Positions 28,431 to 50,100 of a stretch of DNA of 64,000 nt are shown here, in pieces. The stretch covers positions 15,536,501 to 15,600,500 of the forward strand of contig NC_090778.1 in assembly GCF_040054535.1 (NCBI RefSeq). Direction: 5' to 3'. The notes under the pieces are model-generated. The model was not told the origin of the DNA and did no database searches. It saw only the letters and a program-made list of their open reading frames with translations. Made by a program: the position numbers and the translations under genes. Origin of the DNA: Antennarius striatus. Taxonomy: Eukaryota; Chordata; Actinopteri; Lophiiformes; Antennariidae. How positions within the stretch are numbered: position 1 is the first letter of the stretch; each line of letters begins with the position of its first letter.

Positions 28431-29761
28431 TACTACCTCTTGCAAAAAGTATGGAATCAACAGTCTTGGACGAGCACTCACTCAGACGTTTTATTATGTG
28501 GAACTAACTCGGATAAAAAGAGCAAAAAAATAAAGTTTTACAGACATGCAACTCCTTGGCATTCAAAAACACTAAAAACAATGAAGAAAAAACATTATGG
28601 TGGTCAGGAAATGTTACTTTTATAGAGCAAGTGCAGGGAAATAAATATGGAATCAATCACTCAATTCTGAGGGAAAAAATATGGAATCATGAAAATGTCA
28701 ATGTAAACTTGTGCATTTATTGAAGATTTAACCACAGCCATCTCCCCAGTGCCTTTGCCTGACATGCAGCCCCATATCATCAAGGACTGCGGGAATTTGA
28801 TGTTTTCTTTAGGCAGTCCTCTTTGTAAATCTCACTGGAACGGCACCAAACAAAAGTTCCAGCATCATCACCTTGTCCAATGCAGATTCATGACTCATCA
28901 CTGAAAATAACCTTCATCCAGTCATCCACAGTATATGATTGCCTCTCCTTAGCCCATCGCAGTCTTATTCTTTTCTATTTCTGATGGTTTCCTTTTAGCT
29001 TTCCTCTATGAAAATCCCATTTCCTTTAGGCGATTTTGCACAGTTGTCAAATACGTACATTGACTCCAGCTTCCTCTCATTTCTTCTTCATTTGTCTTGT
29101 TGTGCATTTTCTGTTTTCAAGACATATGGCCTTTAGTTGTTTGTCTTGATGCTTAGATGTCTTCCTTGGTCTACCAGTACGCTTGGTTTTAACAACCTTC
29201 CCATGCTGTTTGTACTTGGTCCAGATCATCGATACAGCTGACTGAACAGCACACATCTTTGGCTACCAGACGTGTAGAGTTACCTTCTTCAAGAAGTTTG
29301 ATAGTCCTGTCTTTGGTCTCAAGAGACATCTCTCTTGTTGGAGCCATGATTCTTGCCAATCCACTTGGTCCAGCAGCCCTCCAAGGTGTGATAACTGCAC
29401 TGTTTTTAACTGCTGACTAATGAGCAGATCTAATCTGAGGCATGTGCCCAATTAAGGAAAGGAAATTGACTGGGTGTGTCCTTATTTTCGACTCAAAATG
29501 GAGTGATTCCAAATTTTTTTCCTCAGAATTGAGTGATTCTACATTTACTTCCCTGCACTTGCTCTATAAAAGTAACATTTACTGACCACCACAATGTTTT
29601 TTCGTCATTTCTTTTAGTGTTTCTGAATGCCAAGGAGGTTTTAAACTTTTGAAAAACGTCATTATTTTTTCATGCTTTTTATCTGAGTTTGTTCTGCATA
29701 ATATGTCTGAGTGAGTGCTCGTCAAAGACTGGTGATTCCATACTTTTAGCTACGGGTAGTA
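28431..29761 (-). mobile_element. Tc1-like transposon, degenerate, with long inverted repeats
   Basis: TA-bounded ends (TACTACC...) and inverted repeats of roughly 230 bp carrying AAAAGTATGGAATCA and a GAGCACTCACTCAGAC-type segment. The minus strand from about 29346 holds a broken transposase: an HTH start (MAPTREMSLETKDRTIKLLE), a GRPRKTS linker and a catalytic-type VIFSDES motif followed by a stop. The part with the last catalytic Glu is missing. Several stops and frameshifts make it inactive. Confidence 0.85.
28760..29346 (-). pseudogene. Broken Tc1-like transposase
   Basis: Remnant reading on the minus strand inside the element at 28431-29761. Paired-type HTH at the start, GRPR AT-hook-like linker, one DDE Asp visible in FSDES. 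At least four in-frame stops or shifts. Confidence 0.75.
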
Positions 29762-30816
29762 TTAACTAGGGGATTGCTGCCAACAGACTATTTAACTTCT
29801 CTTGTAGTAGGACAGTGTTTGATTTGTCCATGTGTGTGAAATAACATTTCAACATGTGCAGCATGATGGAATTGTGAAAAGAACCTGGAGAAACTGGTGC
29901 CAACTTTATAGCAAAATGTTATTTATATATGAGGGTTTGAAAAGCTACTTAAATGGGTATGCTAAATCAGTTTTATATTTATATTGCAGTGTAATACTAG
30001 CATTAACACATAACTCATAAGATGTTCTCTAAATATAAAATACTTGTTTGGTATGGAGATGATGAAGGTGGGCTGATTACGAGGATTTGACGAACACTAT
30101 GGCTGTGCGGTCAGGCACATGGAAACACCAAAGATTCTTTGTGGTAATTTATTAAGGCTCAGGTGGCAGCAGATGAAACAATCGGGATGACAGCATGACG
30201 GCTGACAGAAGGAAGGCTAACAGAACGAAGCTGGTTTTTATCTAAATAGAACAGAAACTAAGGATAAGCACACTGTACATGAAAGGTAACACAAATATCT
30301 CTATACAACCAAAAATACAAGGCATATGTCTATTAAACAACAAAGCTAAACAAAGCTAAACAAATCAGTAAACATGGATAAAAAGAACTCACATAGGCAC
30401 GCAGACAAACATTTCTGTCCTTTGTGGTATGGATCTGCTGCACACACATGGAAAGGACACACACCTCTTCTTTATTCAATTCATCAATTGTCCATCCTCT
30501 AGCTCCTCCCACTTCCTGATCCTTCAGCTCCTCCTCTAAACCTGCTCTTCACAACACCAAAATTGACTTTTAATACTGAGATGTGTAGCTTTAGCTATTC
30601 AAAAAGACAATGATATGGCACTTAAATAATACATGACAAAACTGAAGGAGGACATTAACTTTCGTCACTAGCTGTGATACCGTTACAGGAGAACACACAA
30701 CAACGACTTTTTGGATCTTTCTGCACTGGATGTTTTTCTTAGAGTGGGTTCCATACTGCTGCCGTTTTCCTGTGGTGTCCTCTCTTTGGTTTCTAAAAGC
30801 AGATCAAAAATACATT
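29762..30816. other. Intergenic sequence without recognised gene
   Basis: AT-rich spacer between the Tc1-like copy and the candidate small gene. The part at about 30090-30560 has a mixed texture and could be an old repeat, but I cannot name it. AATAAA on the minus strand near 30477-30472 could serve the small gene at 30817. Confidence 0.4.
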
Positions 30817-32160
30817 TCATGCACTGCAGCTCTTGAACTTAGTGACACCTGTGGTGTTTGTGTTGTTTGAACTGATCAGTGTTCTCACCATCATTCTCCT
30901 GAACAGGGTTTGTGTTGTCCTGTGTAAAAGCAGGGTCATGTTAATCACATAACCAAGTTGTGTCTGAAAACTTTTAACCAACTGGTTAATATGACAATAC
31001 TTACCTGTAATAAATGAGTTTTGTTTCTTTTTCGCTGCTCCTGATATCTGCAAATATCAACAAGAACAAAGGCTGTCAGAGACTGCAACATCCCACGAAG
31101 GGTATGTCAAGGTACCCTTACAGTAGTACCCGACAAGTGCATAGCTTTGACCTTCAGGATAGGTCAAAGCTATGCACTAGCTTTGACCATTTATCAAAGC
31201 CAGTGCATAAGTAGATCAAAGCACTAGCTTTAATCTATGGTCTTACATTGCCCTTCTCCCTCTTCTTTCTATCTTTTCCTAGTTCTCTCAAGGTCAAGGT
31301 CATCTCATTTACATCCCCTTTGCTGCCCGAGTAATATGCTTTTTGTTTCATCTTTCTGCAACGGTTGCGAAGCTTTTTGGTGGACTAACGGACAGACGGA
31401 AGAACACTGACGATAACAGTACAGTACATCACCGCTTTAAAGTAGGATGTAACAATGAATGATTCAGCTGGAGACTCCGGTCAGTGTCTGTAGCTGTTTT
31501 TAAACTGGAACTTCCTGTCTAGTCTTCTGTCTTGAAGCAGTTAGGAGACACTAATCTAGGAACAAATTTATGAGCCTGATTAGTGTCTCACGTCTCTGTC
31601 TCCCGCTGCACAGTTCAAATGACAATCAAGTTGCTGTTGACTCAGACGGCCAGTGTTTAAGATGCTTTTATCTCCTAGCAATAAAAGTCAATTAAGCGTC
31701 TGGGCTGAAATGTTTTGTTCGGTTTCTACGTTCAAAGCAGCTCTGGCTCAGTCCATTATGCACATTATTGTGTATGTCTTATGGTTTCCTTAGAAAACGT
31801 TTTCCATGTTTTTGTTTCTTGTATTTTTTTGTATGACTGCAATTTAATTATACAAGAGAATGAGGAGGTCTCCATGATAAAATGTCTAAATTTACATAAT
31901 GTGCTCTGAATGTAAAATAAGATTTATGTTGTGTGCTTAAAGTCATTGATACTTGTACATTGTCACAGAACATTGTGTGTCTTATTAAATGAAAGCGGAG
32001 CCATGTACTAGTTACATCTCAGTTATCTAACCTACCGTTGTAGATAGGAGCCATAGTTCCTTGAGGGTTGAGTCTTCTTCTTGAGTCCATCTGGCGTCAT
32101 TGATGTGCTTTGATCTACTCCTGCCTCCACCCTGCCTGCAGCTCCAGATGCAATCGGCAT
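30817..32160 (-). CDS. Candidate four-exon gene for a 76-aa basic protein, unknown function
   Basis: Exons 32160-32036, 31047-31005, 30919-30889, 30848-30817. Borders: CG|GTAGGT, TTTGCAG|A, CAG|GTAAGT, ACACAG|G, GATG|GTGAGA, CACCACAG|G. Phases join without a stop from ATG 32160 to TGA 30819-30817. The product starts MPIASGAAGRVEAG and has a Lys/Arg/Gln-rich middle (YGSYLQRYQEQRKRNKT). No signal peptide, membrane segment or domain seen; I do not recognise the family. Intron 1 contains copy 2 of the AGGTCA repeat. It could be a real small gene, part of a longer gene with unseen exons, or chance splice-like signals. Only this stretch of the mobile-element block shows such ordered exon borders. 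Confidence 0.4.
31069..31456 (+). repeat. Dispersed repeat 'AGGTCA family', copy 2
   Basis: Same head and tail as the copy at 8990. It has an extra self-complementary segment near 31130-31205 (CAAAGCTATGCACTAGCTTTG) and AGGTCAAGGTCA at 31291-31302. Confidence 0.7.
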
Positions 32161-32386
32161 CTCTGCCTATAGGACTACAGATTTCAGAAATCACACACAA
32201 ACTTTACAACAAAGTTACAACTTTGCCATTGCAAATGTTTCACAAATTCCTCATTCACTTGTTGACTAGCCGTGTGCAGTGTGAACAAGAAAACATGACC
32301 GACTGGGTGTTTGTTGTATCCATGGTGACAGTCCCCCCAAAAGAAAGAACAGCAGTGAGGTCTTTCTGATAATAACCCAATGGAGA

Positions 32387-32524
<138 letters not shown>

Positions 32525-32528
32525 TATA

Positions 32529-37335
<4,807 letters not shown>

Positions 37336-37337
37336 TT

Positions 37338-37457
37338 ATATATGTATATATATTTATATATTTATATACAGTATATGTATACATATAGTGTATGTATATA
37401 TTGTGTATATATGTATATAGTGTATACCTACAGTATACCCAAAATATACTGTATATA
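37338..37457. repeat. TA-rich simple sequence (TATATG/TATAC)
   Basis: Simple repeat between the LINE tail and the Tc1-derived short element. Confidence 0.85.
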
Positions 37458-37956
37458 TACAACCCCAAGCAAGAAGTATGGAATCAACAGTCTTGGGCGA
37501 GCACTCACTCAGACATTTTATTCTGTAGAAAAAAGTCAGATCACCAACATGAAACAATTGTAAGGTCATTCCAAAATGCAATATTTTGGCATTCAGAAAC
37601 ACTACAAGAAATGAAGACAAAATATTGTAATGGTCAGTAAATGTTGCTTTTATAGAGCAAGTGCAGGGAAATAAATATAGTATCACTCAATTCTGAGGAA
37701 GAAAACAGACAAAGAAATATCAAAGAAATAACAATCAAAACATCACCCTGCACTTGCTCTATAAAAGTAACATTTACTGACCATTACAATGTTTTTTTTA
37801 TTCATTTCTTTTAGTGTTTCTGAATGCCAAAATGTTGCACTTTGGAATGACCTTACGATTGTTTCACATTTGTGATCTGAGTTTTTTCTACAGAATAAAA
37901 TGTCTGAGTGAGTACTCACCCAAGACTGGTGATTCCATACTTTCTGTAGGGGTGTA
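37458..37956. mobile_element. Short non-autonomous Tc1-like element (MITE)
   Basis: TA edges with inverted repeats of about 230 bp that match those of the Tc1-like copy at 28431-29761 (AAGTATGGAATCA...GAGCACTCACTCAGAC). The transposase core is gone. It is an internal-deletion derivative of that family, 499 bp. Confidence 0.85.
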
Positions 37957-38550
37957 TACATACAGTATATATACACACACATGTTAAAGTATTCCTATAC
38001 TGTATATATTATAAAAATTCAAAGTTTTTTCATGTATTTCCATCTTTAAAAATTATCATTGTTGAGGCTAATCCACGCTTGAAGCTACTGAGGTTTCCCC
38101 CGCTCTTGAGTAGTTGACGCGCTTCCCCAATCACCATTCAACATGCCAACCTTTTGCATGAATGTTCCATTTTATTTCCATTTCACTTGTCCTATAGTCT
38201 ACTGTTAACATGCGTTGCTCTATATTGCACACTTTACGACAGTTCCATGTAGTTCTCTACGGCATTGCATGTGTGGGTGCGCATGTGCAGCGAGCGCATG
38301 AGTTGAGTTTACTATGGTCTTTAGAGGGAACCTGTTTGCATGTCGGTTGCTGCTGTGGAGAAATAAAAGTCAATTAAACTGATTAAACGTCGTGTTTACT
38401 AAGTGAATATCAACATCTACAACAAAATATCTCAATTTTTGATGTTCCTGCGCAATAATTTTTATCAATAAAGAAGCTTTTTAAGAGCAGAACCATTTGT
38501 TTTCAACAGAATATGAACAAGTGAACCTATTTTATAACATCAACAGAACT
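37957..38550. other. Intergenic spacer downstream of myl7
   Basis: No gene or named repeat recognised between the Tc1 MITE and the myl7 poly(A) signal. Confidence 0.5.
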
Positions 38551-38557
38551 TCAGCAT

Positions 38558-38563
38558 TTTAAT
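38558..38563 (-). terminator. myl7 poly(A) signal ATTAAA
   Basis: ATTAAA on the minus strand about 41 nt past the myl7 stop; implies a very short 3'UTR. Confidence 0.45.
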
Positions 38564-38603
38564 CAAACAGTTATCGAGATGTTAAGATGACTTGAAGTCC
38601 TTG

Positions 38604-40425
38604 TTAGGATTCCTCTTTCTCGTCCCCATGAGTGATGATGTAGCAGAGGGACTTGTAGTCTATGTTGCCAGTAGGATCGATGGGAGCAAGCGCAAAAGCC
38701 TGGTCAACCTTAGAAAACGAAATTTCCAAAAATTATTTAAAAGAATAATTTGCAAGTTAATCAACAAGAAAATAGAAAACACAAACCTCCTCTGCAGTGA
38801 ATTTATCAGCCTGATTCATTAGTAATCGTCTAAACCTGGAGAAACAAGACAGAAAGGTCTCATAGGAGAGGACAAATACAACTATGACAAGGCAGTCAGA
38901 GACTGACCTATACTTCCAGGATAGGTCTTTGACCATAGACCAAAGCTAGTGCATAGGTAGATCAAAGCACTAGCTTTGATTTATGGTCTTACACTGGCCT
39001 TCTCCATTGTCTTTTCATCTTATCCGGTTCCCGAGTGTACAAAAGTTGAAATTCGACCTTGACCTAGTTTTCTCAAGGTCAAGGTCATCATCTGATTTTC
39101 ATCCCATTTGCCACCCTAGTAATGTGCTTTTTGTTTAATCTTTCTATCTGTAATGGTTGTGATGATATTTGGTGGACAAACGAACAGACGAATGAACAAA
39201 AGGACGAATGAACGAATGAATGAAGCTGGATGTAAAAATATAACCAATAGGAGTAGCATGGTGAATAACAATAATAATGAATAAGGTTCTTACTCATCCT
39301 TATTAACGAAGCCTGTTGCATTGGGGTCAAAAAGTTTGAAGGCAGCAAGTATGGTGTCTTCTGGGTCAGTACCTGGAGGAGAACACAGAATTGTTGAGTA
39401 TTTTGTCAAGTTAGTCAGCTGTTTGTTTTGAATATCTGTGAAAGTCTCACCATTGAGTTTCTCCCCAAACAGAGTCAGGAACACAGTGAAGTTGATGGGA
39501 CCCTTCCCCTCATTCAACATCTCCTCCAGCTCCTCGTCTTTCACATTAAGTTTCCCTGGTACAAACACACGCAGACATACACGCTCATCATCATCGTCAT
39601 CATCATCACAATCAACACAGCCTGTTTCGAGTTTTATGAGTACAGTAGTTAAAGCAAGTTAAATACCAAGCTGTCCATAGGTCTCCTTCAGGTCCTGTTT
39701 CTTTATGACTCCATCTCTGTCTTGGTCAATGCAGCCAAATGCCTGTAGAATAAATCACAGACCTTAACATAATAAAAGATTTTAACTTACGATGTGAAAT
39801 AGACATATCTTTTAATTACAGTACTTGATTTTTTTTAAATTCCACGTTAACACAAGTTCATCTAAAATGCTGTGTTACATTAATAGAAATATTAGAGTAG
39901 TTTTTTCAGTCTGTGTAATAAAAACGATGTCATGTCCTGAACCAGATGTAAAAATGACAGATGTAAGCATGACCCTCAAATTACTTTAAATTTTATTTAT
40001 TCTTCTCAAAAAAAAAAATATCACAGGACTTTTAGTAGACTTTACGTCTTTAAATGGAGCTGTGTCTGTGCACAAGTAGACTGTGTACCTCTTTGAATTC
40101 CTGAATCTGGGACTGTTCAAACATGGAAAACACATTGGAGCAGGACTTCTGTGCTCCTCTCTGTCTCTTATTGGAAGCCTTTTTACTTGCCTGGGAAGAT
40201 CACAAATTCAATCAGTGCACAATCTGATATTCTCTTTACTACAATTTGATGGGTTTTTTGTACTTGTGTCACACATAAATTAGTCAGAATTATACAAAAT
40301 ACAAAAACATTTCATTCCATAAAAAACCTACATATATAATATAGAATACTATGAATCTGAAATTTCCTGTTTTAAATTCAAATAATCATTGGCTGAACAT
40401 TTTTGATAGATTAATGACTTACCAT
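38604..40425 (-). CDS. myl7: Atrial-type myosin regulatory light chain, 7 exons, 172 aa
   Basis: Regulatory light chain that binds the neck of cardiac myosin heavy chain. Exons: 40425-40423 (ATG only), 40190-40089, 39742-39667, 39555-39451, 39372-39294, 38835-38787, 38708-38604; phases join. The tail [12 protein letters not shown] and [20 protein letters not shown] follow MYL7 rather than skeletal MYLPF. The first EF-hand loop [12 protein letters not shown] (41-52) keeps its acidic ligands. The kinase-target Ser is S19 in [12 protein letters not shown]-terminus is Lys/Arg-rich ([11 protein letters not shown]). The ATG-only first coding exon is usual in this family. Its neighbour gck and the next gene ykt6 match the human 7p13 order, which supports orthology with MYL7. 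Confidence 0.95.
38892..39241 (+). repeat. Dispersed repeat 'AGGTCA family', copy 3
   Basis: In the myl7 intron between exons 5 and 6. Head and tail as in copy 2; AGGTCAAGGTCA at 39076-39087 faces an inverted partner at 39055-39066 (first base differs). Confidence 0.7.
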
Positions 40426-40439
40426 GTTTGAGTGATCCT

Positions 40440-40550
40440 ACCACGACTCCCAGCCAAGGTGTGATGCTGGGGAGGGTTTTATGTATGACCCATCTTATCT
40501 TCTGCCCTCCTGTAATAGCCTGTGGTGGGAGGCTCAGTCCCTTACATGGC
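40440..40550 (-). promoter_or_regulatory. myl7 core promoter with TATA-like, GATA and CArG-like sites
   Basis: On the gene strand, upstream of ATG 40425: CATAAAA (40483-40477), AGATAAG, a GATA-factor site (40500-40494), and a CC(A/T-rich)6GG CArG-like box with one mismatch (40549-40540). GATA4 and SRF sites are usual in cardiac light-chain promoters. The TATA position implies a start about 25 nt before the ATG exon. Sites are motif matches only. Confidence 0.5.
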
Positions 40551-42140
40551 CATGGCTGCTCTCCGTATGGCGCTGAAGTGCACTGATAAGAGCTGAAGCA
40601 GCCAGGATTCCTCCGGGCTGGAAAAAGGAGATATGAGAAACCAAAAGGGAGTGAAAGGAGACAGGGGAAAATAACCTCTGATGTTACTCAGCTAAATAAA
40701 GTTAGGCCTCAGAGGTCAAATCCACAATCTCCAGAGGGACATTTGGTTCATGTACATTACTAACTTCAGCAACCACCATGTGTCATATTAAACAGCAGAC
40801 TGAAGTCTGATTTACTGTAAGTATCATAGATTTTTCAGCAAGTTAGAAATGTATATATGGCATGTTTTTTTATTTCTTTTATACTTTTGTAAAGCTGGAG
40901 TTTTTTGATGAGTTTCTATTTCACACAAATTCTGTTTAAAAACTGTTTAAAAATGGTATGAACCAGTATAGAGAGTATAAATAAATAAATTAAGCTGGCA
41001 TATTACCTGGGACTAATTATGTATAATGACAAATAAAGATCTTTCTTCTTTCTTTCTAAAATAATCATGAAAATGATCAGGATTTACCTTATCATAAAGT
41101 AATTATTATTTAATAAAGATAGGATAGCTTACAATTTCAATGCTAACATCTTTCTTGTGCAAATTGTAATCAAAAAGATACCATTAATGGATTATTAGTT
41201 AGAATATAGTTATGAACCCTACAAAAACTTTTTAATTACATCATGTTTGAGTTTGATCAAGTGAGTGAACGTTGAAAATATTAACAGTTGTGGCTCAATA
41301 GTAATGAATCATGGACCAAAATCCAATCCAACAGTCACAATATGAAACTCCCAGCCCAAATACTAGTTTGCTTAAATGGAAAATATGCGTGAGATTTTTG
41401 ATTTGCCTCTCAATTATAATGGTTGTTTAGTATTCACAGATGGTTTAACCGAATTATAACCAGTATGTTTATGGATTTGTGTGAACCGTACAGAATAGAG
41501 GTAAAACAAAATCCTATCAAATTGTTGATATTAAGAATGGTCCCTGCTGCTCTGAAGAAAAGCCACTGTGGATCATTTATTCTTTTTTTTGTGACCCTTT
41601 GTAAAATGTTTTACTTAGATATTCCCCAGTAAAGGCGATTAAACTACTCATTTGCCTCTGTTATAGTAACAGAAACATGCCCAGAGGCTTTTTCTTCATC
41701 TTTAAGATTTTTCTCATCATTAATATTATCTCACAGGATAGAAAATACATAATAGAATCATATTTAATGTAATGTAAATTGTAAATTGTAAATACTTTTT
41801 TAAAATTCCTTATTATTACTTATTGCTTCTCTTCCACCTTTTAATGAACCGACACCACGTCATGTTCCTCGTATGGTAAACTTTACTGTACTTTTTGGAT
41901 TCTGATTCTGATTCACCTCTCACTTTATTAGTGTAAAATTTATACAACTATAGTTTCAATTTCATTGTGGTGTCAATGATTTAGTGCATCACTTGAAATT
42001 TATTACATTAGGATTAATACAAGATTTGACATGTTTGACGTGTCATATTAACATTGATGTAACAGCAAGTAAACGTTTGAAAGTCATTTTAGCATTGAAT
42101 CAAATCCCTATCTAGCACTTGAGAAAAAAACAAGCATATT
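40551..42140. other. Intergenic spacer myl7-gck
   Basis: AT-rich sequence without a recognisable gene. The gck 3'UTR probably reaches to about 42150, where AATAAA hexamers lie on the minus strand (42154-42149 and 42167-42162). Confidence 0.5.
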
Positions 42141-42695
42141 TTATAGATTTTATTTACACTTTTTATTCATGTCTATCACATTTCATAGGCACATAGGAGA
42201 ACGACTACCTACTGGCTAACACTTATATGGTTGTAAACATGAAACTTAAATATACAATACCAGGGAAATAATTCATGACATGCCAACAAGGACAAGAACA
42301 CAGTTAAGCAATAACTTTGATTTTGTCATATTTTAAAATAGAATTTATAAAAACAATATTTGTGTTGTACATCAACCAGTTGGCACTGGTATTGTAATGC
42401 AGCAGCATCTATTATACAACATCCATTTTTGAAATGGGCCAGTCCATCACTGAATCTGCATCACCATCTGCATCTTAAAGTTACGAAACATTGAAATAGC
42501 AACAAGTGGACTAACGCTACCAAACACAGTCTATAATACACATTGTGTGCTGCTTTCCTGTCTGTACATATTATCCTCTTTGCTGACACACATCCAATGG
42601 CCTGAAAAAGGCCCAAGGTGCCGACTGCTTATGACGTGTGATCAGTGTTCTCAAATCCACAGTTGAAGCTTGCCCTAGTCCTGAGACACATCCTT

Positions 42696-46805
<4,110 letters not shown>

Positions 46806-46924
46806 CTTTGCAGGTTAAACTAAATGAACCTTTCTGTGAGTTTCTAGGCATGTGGTGAGTGTGTGTTCTGCCTTTGTGTGTGCAGATTCAATGAAGTGTG
46901 AGCACCACTGAATGAGAATGCCTG

Positions 46925-46940
46925 CTGTTTTTATGCTCAG
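46925..46940 (-). promoter_or_regulatory. Possible gck TATA element
   Basis: CATAAAAA on the minus strand at 46935-46928, about 125 nt before the start codon. A CACGTG E-box lies further upstream at 47104-47109, past the CA repeat. Function not shown. Confidence 0.35.
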
Positions 46941-47018
46941 GTGAAGTGGGCCAGCCCCCTTTCCTGATATCACCCCATCTGGTCATTGGGGTTCAAACAA
47001 ACACACACATACTGTAAG

Positions 47019-47019
<1 letters not shown>

Positions 47020-47102
<83 letters not shown>
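47020..47102. repeat. (AC)n microsatellite upstream of gck
   Basis: Perfect AC run of about 41 units, about 215 nt before the gck start codon. Confidence 0.97.
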
Positions 47103-47108
<6 letters not shown>

Positions 47109-47109
47109 G

Positions 47110-50100
47110 CAACTTCTGCACGCCAAAAAAAAACCCAAGTGAAGTAACGGTCAGACGTCCACAAGATCAAATTTCTGCGAAGTTAGCGGCAAAAATGGTC
47201 ACATTTATCATTTTAATGGTTGTCTGTAGTGTATATATATTCATTATAAAGTCATTCATATATTTAAAATACAATTGATTGCTACGTAAGTGTGATTAGA
47301 TTAAATTACTGTTTTTAGAGCTGCGCATTAACCACAGACACATTCAGAATTGAGATGTTGACTTTTTTGGATTCATACTAAATTCTAGGTAATATGAATT
47401 CAGCGTTATCATTGTATATTAATTTTTTGTTGGGTTTTATACATGTATATAATAAATTACAAAGTAGTCTAGCCACTAAGTAGGCTAACATGAGTTTGAT
47501 CTTGTTCTAAATGCATAAAGCATAAAGAGGATACTTTTTGGTTCAGTGAGTTTTTCCTTGTCTATACATTTTTTTATCAGATACAGTGAAACTATTATTT
47601 GTCAGTATGAAGAACTTAGTACCTGTTACTGTAAGGATGCTCTATCTCAGATGGCCTTTTAAAATATTGTGTATAATACTATACTTGGATAAGATGAGTT
47701 TAGCAAATTATTCCTGTGGAGAGTTGTGAGCTTTGACCTTGAGCTCATCTAACTGACCGAGATTTTCCAGCCAACCTGCAGTACAAATCTGAATCAAACC
47801 CTGCGTAACCAACTTTTTTGGAAATCCCATGCAATTGCAAAAATTTGCACAGTGAATCATTTTAGGAGGCCAAAAATAGTCTTGCATGTATTTGCGAAAT
47901 TATAAACATACCCAAATTTAGAAGCATCGGGAGGATGAAGGACATCTAAAACTAACATCAGAATGTTGCAGGTGAAGGCCTTCTGCTCTTATCAGCTGCA
48001 TTCGTTTACCTGACTAGAGGTCAGATCTTTTCTTAGCTCTGACATTTGGTGAGTGAGATAAGCGTGACCCTGTGTGTAGGACCTCAAACGGTCCAGTCAC
48101 ACTGACCTAAAAACACATTTATTTATCATGTAATAGAGTGTAATTTAACTTTGATTTTGTCTTAAAATATAACCTTAAATCATTTTCTGTTCAAGAAAAA
48201 AACTATTTAATGTAACATCTGGTAATTTCAATGAAGCCACAGAATATAAAAACGGTGAGTAATTTATCAAATAGATGACTGATGATTTGTACTGATGCAT
48301 TATTACAGCAAAAATTCCAGATGTCACTTTTTACTGAATTTAGATTCATACTGCACCAATGGCAATTAAAATAGTGAATATACAAACAAAATCAGATACA
48401 TCTGTGTTGTTTTACAAAGCTTTTTATTTGTTTAAATGTCTGTGTAGGTTCACAGTTATCCAGGTCATTATTATCCAAAGTTGTTTAAATCAATCTTTTA
48501 AATCGAACTTTAAGAAAGTTTTTTGAAGACGTATCGTCTCTCAACCAAGAGCTTCTTCAGATTATTTGTAAGACAAGTTTAAGTTCATTTAATTTGTCTG
48601 TTTGCCTTGCTTTACCTATACTTTATTAATGTTGTAATATAATTTTGTTCTGACTGATAGTATTTAGTGAAACTCATGCATGTCATGTTTAAATTGTGAA
48701 TGGAAGAGACAAACAAGAATGAGATAAAGATATATGTAGCACAAGATTTAAACCTGATTTATCTGTACAATGTGCCTATAGCCATTACTTTCATCAACTA
48801 AACTTTTTGGTTCTTTACCTTATCCATCGTGTCTCAATGAGGATTAAATCCAAAGTGTTCTTCCGACCATCTGTGCTCTCCAGTGGAAGTTAACTTGTTT
48901 TTCTCCAGATTTTGGGAGATTCCCAAGTTTCAGCTGCTATTCTGTGTTAAGCATCCATGCATGAAGCCTGAAAAAAATGCTCTCCGTTTATGGGAAACTG
49001 CTTGACTGTTGCTATATTTGCAGTATGTATGATCTACATAATGTTTAGCAATGACTCTCAACACATTAACTTATCTGTAATATCTTTAGGCCTAGCTGGT
49101 GAACAGTGAAACTGAACCTTTAGGCAAGCAAGGGATCACTGTAGCAAAAATCATATGGATTTTTCTTCTGTCTTCTAGACTTTTAAGGAAGATAAACTAA
49201 AGATTCATCTTCATTCCTGCAGATGCCTTACATCAAGACCTGTAGTTTTGTCTTCGTTCTCGTGGTTAACAGGTTCAGTTAAAATCCATATCGGTGCCCT
49301 GGATTTGCCAAGAGATCAAACGTCGACAGTCAGTCAGTAAAATAAATAAATAAATACTTATATTTTGTGACAAAAAAATAAAAGAGTTACAACCTCCAGT
49401 TTGTAACGGACCTTCTTAATGACTCTGTCACCTCAATATCTTGCAACCAGAAGTAGTTCTTTCCTTGGTGCAACTGAGCTGTCAACAGACACACCTGAAG
49501 GCTTAGCGGTTTCCATGTTGCCTTGGAAATGGATTACAGTAAGCGCACATTTCTGCCATGGAAAACACTTACCACTAAGTAAAGTGGCCAGAAAATTGTT
49601 AAATGGAGCAACATTTTCGAGAAAACATCAATTGGGGGTGTCATGTTTTTGGTAGGCAAAAAAGAAAAAACTTAGTAGACTCACAAGGCCACCAAGTTTT
49701 GACGGCATTATTATTTTTATTGTTCATATTGCTTGTGACACATATCTTAAATCATCAGAAAAAGATGAAACCTTTTTGAATTAATTTTACATTGTTAATA
49801 ATAAGTATTTACAGATGTAATAACCATGTCCATGAATATTAGTTTATGGTGATATAATCTTATTAAAATTGTGTTATTGTCTGTTTTCTTTTTTTTAATG
49901 AGAGGGGGAGAGAAGTTATGAAAATTATTTAATGAATCTCACACAGAACTGGTGACAGACATCCTATAAATACACATTTTTAAAGCTGAAATCTACAAAA
50001 TAAGCCCTAACTAAATTTACTTATTGAATGTTTTTGTACTGAGTCTTATTTTTCCAAAATAATCCAAATGAAAAATTGTGATTCTGGTTCAATGGGTGAG

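Noticed and set aside
49419..49655. 78-codon plus-strand frame between gck and ykt6
   Set aside because: No splice context or domain; both strands are broken when extended.
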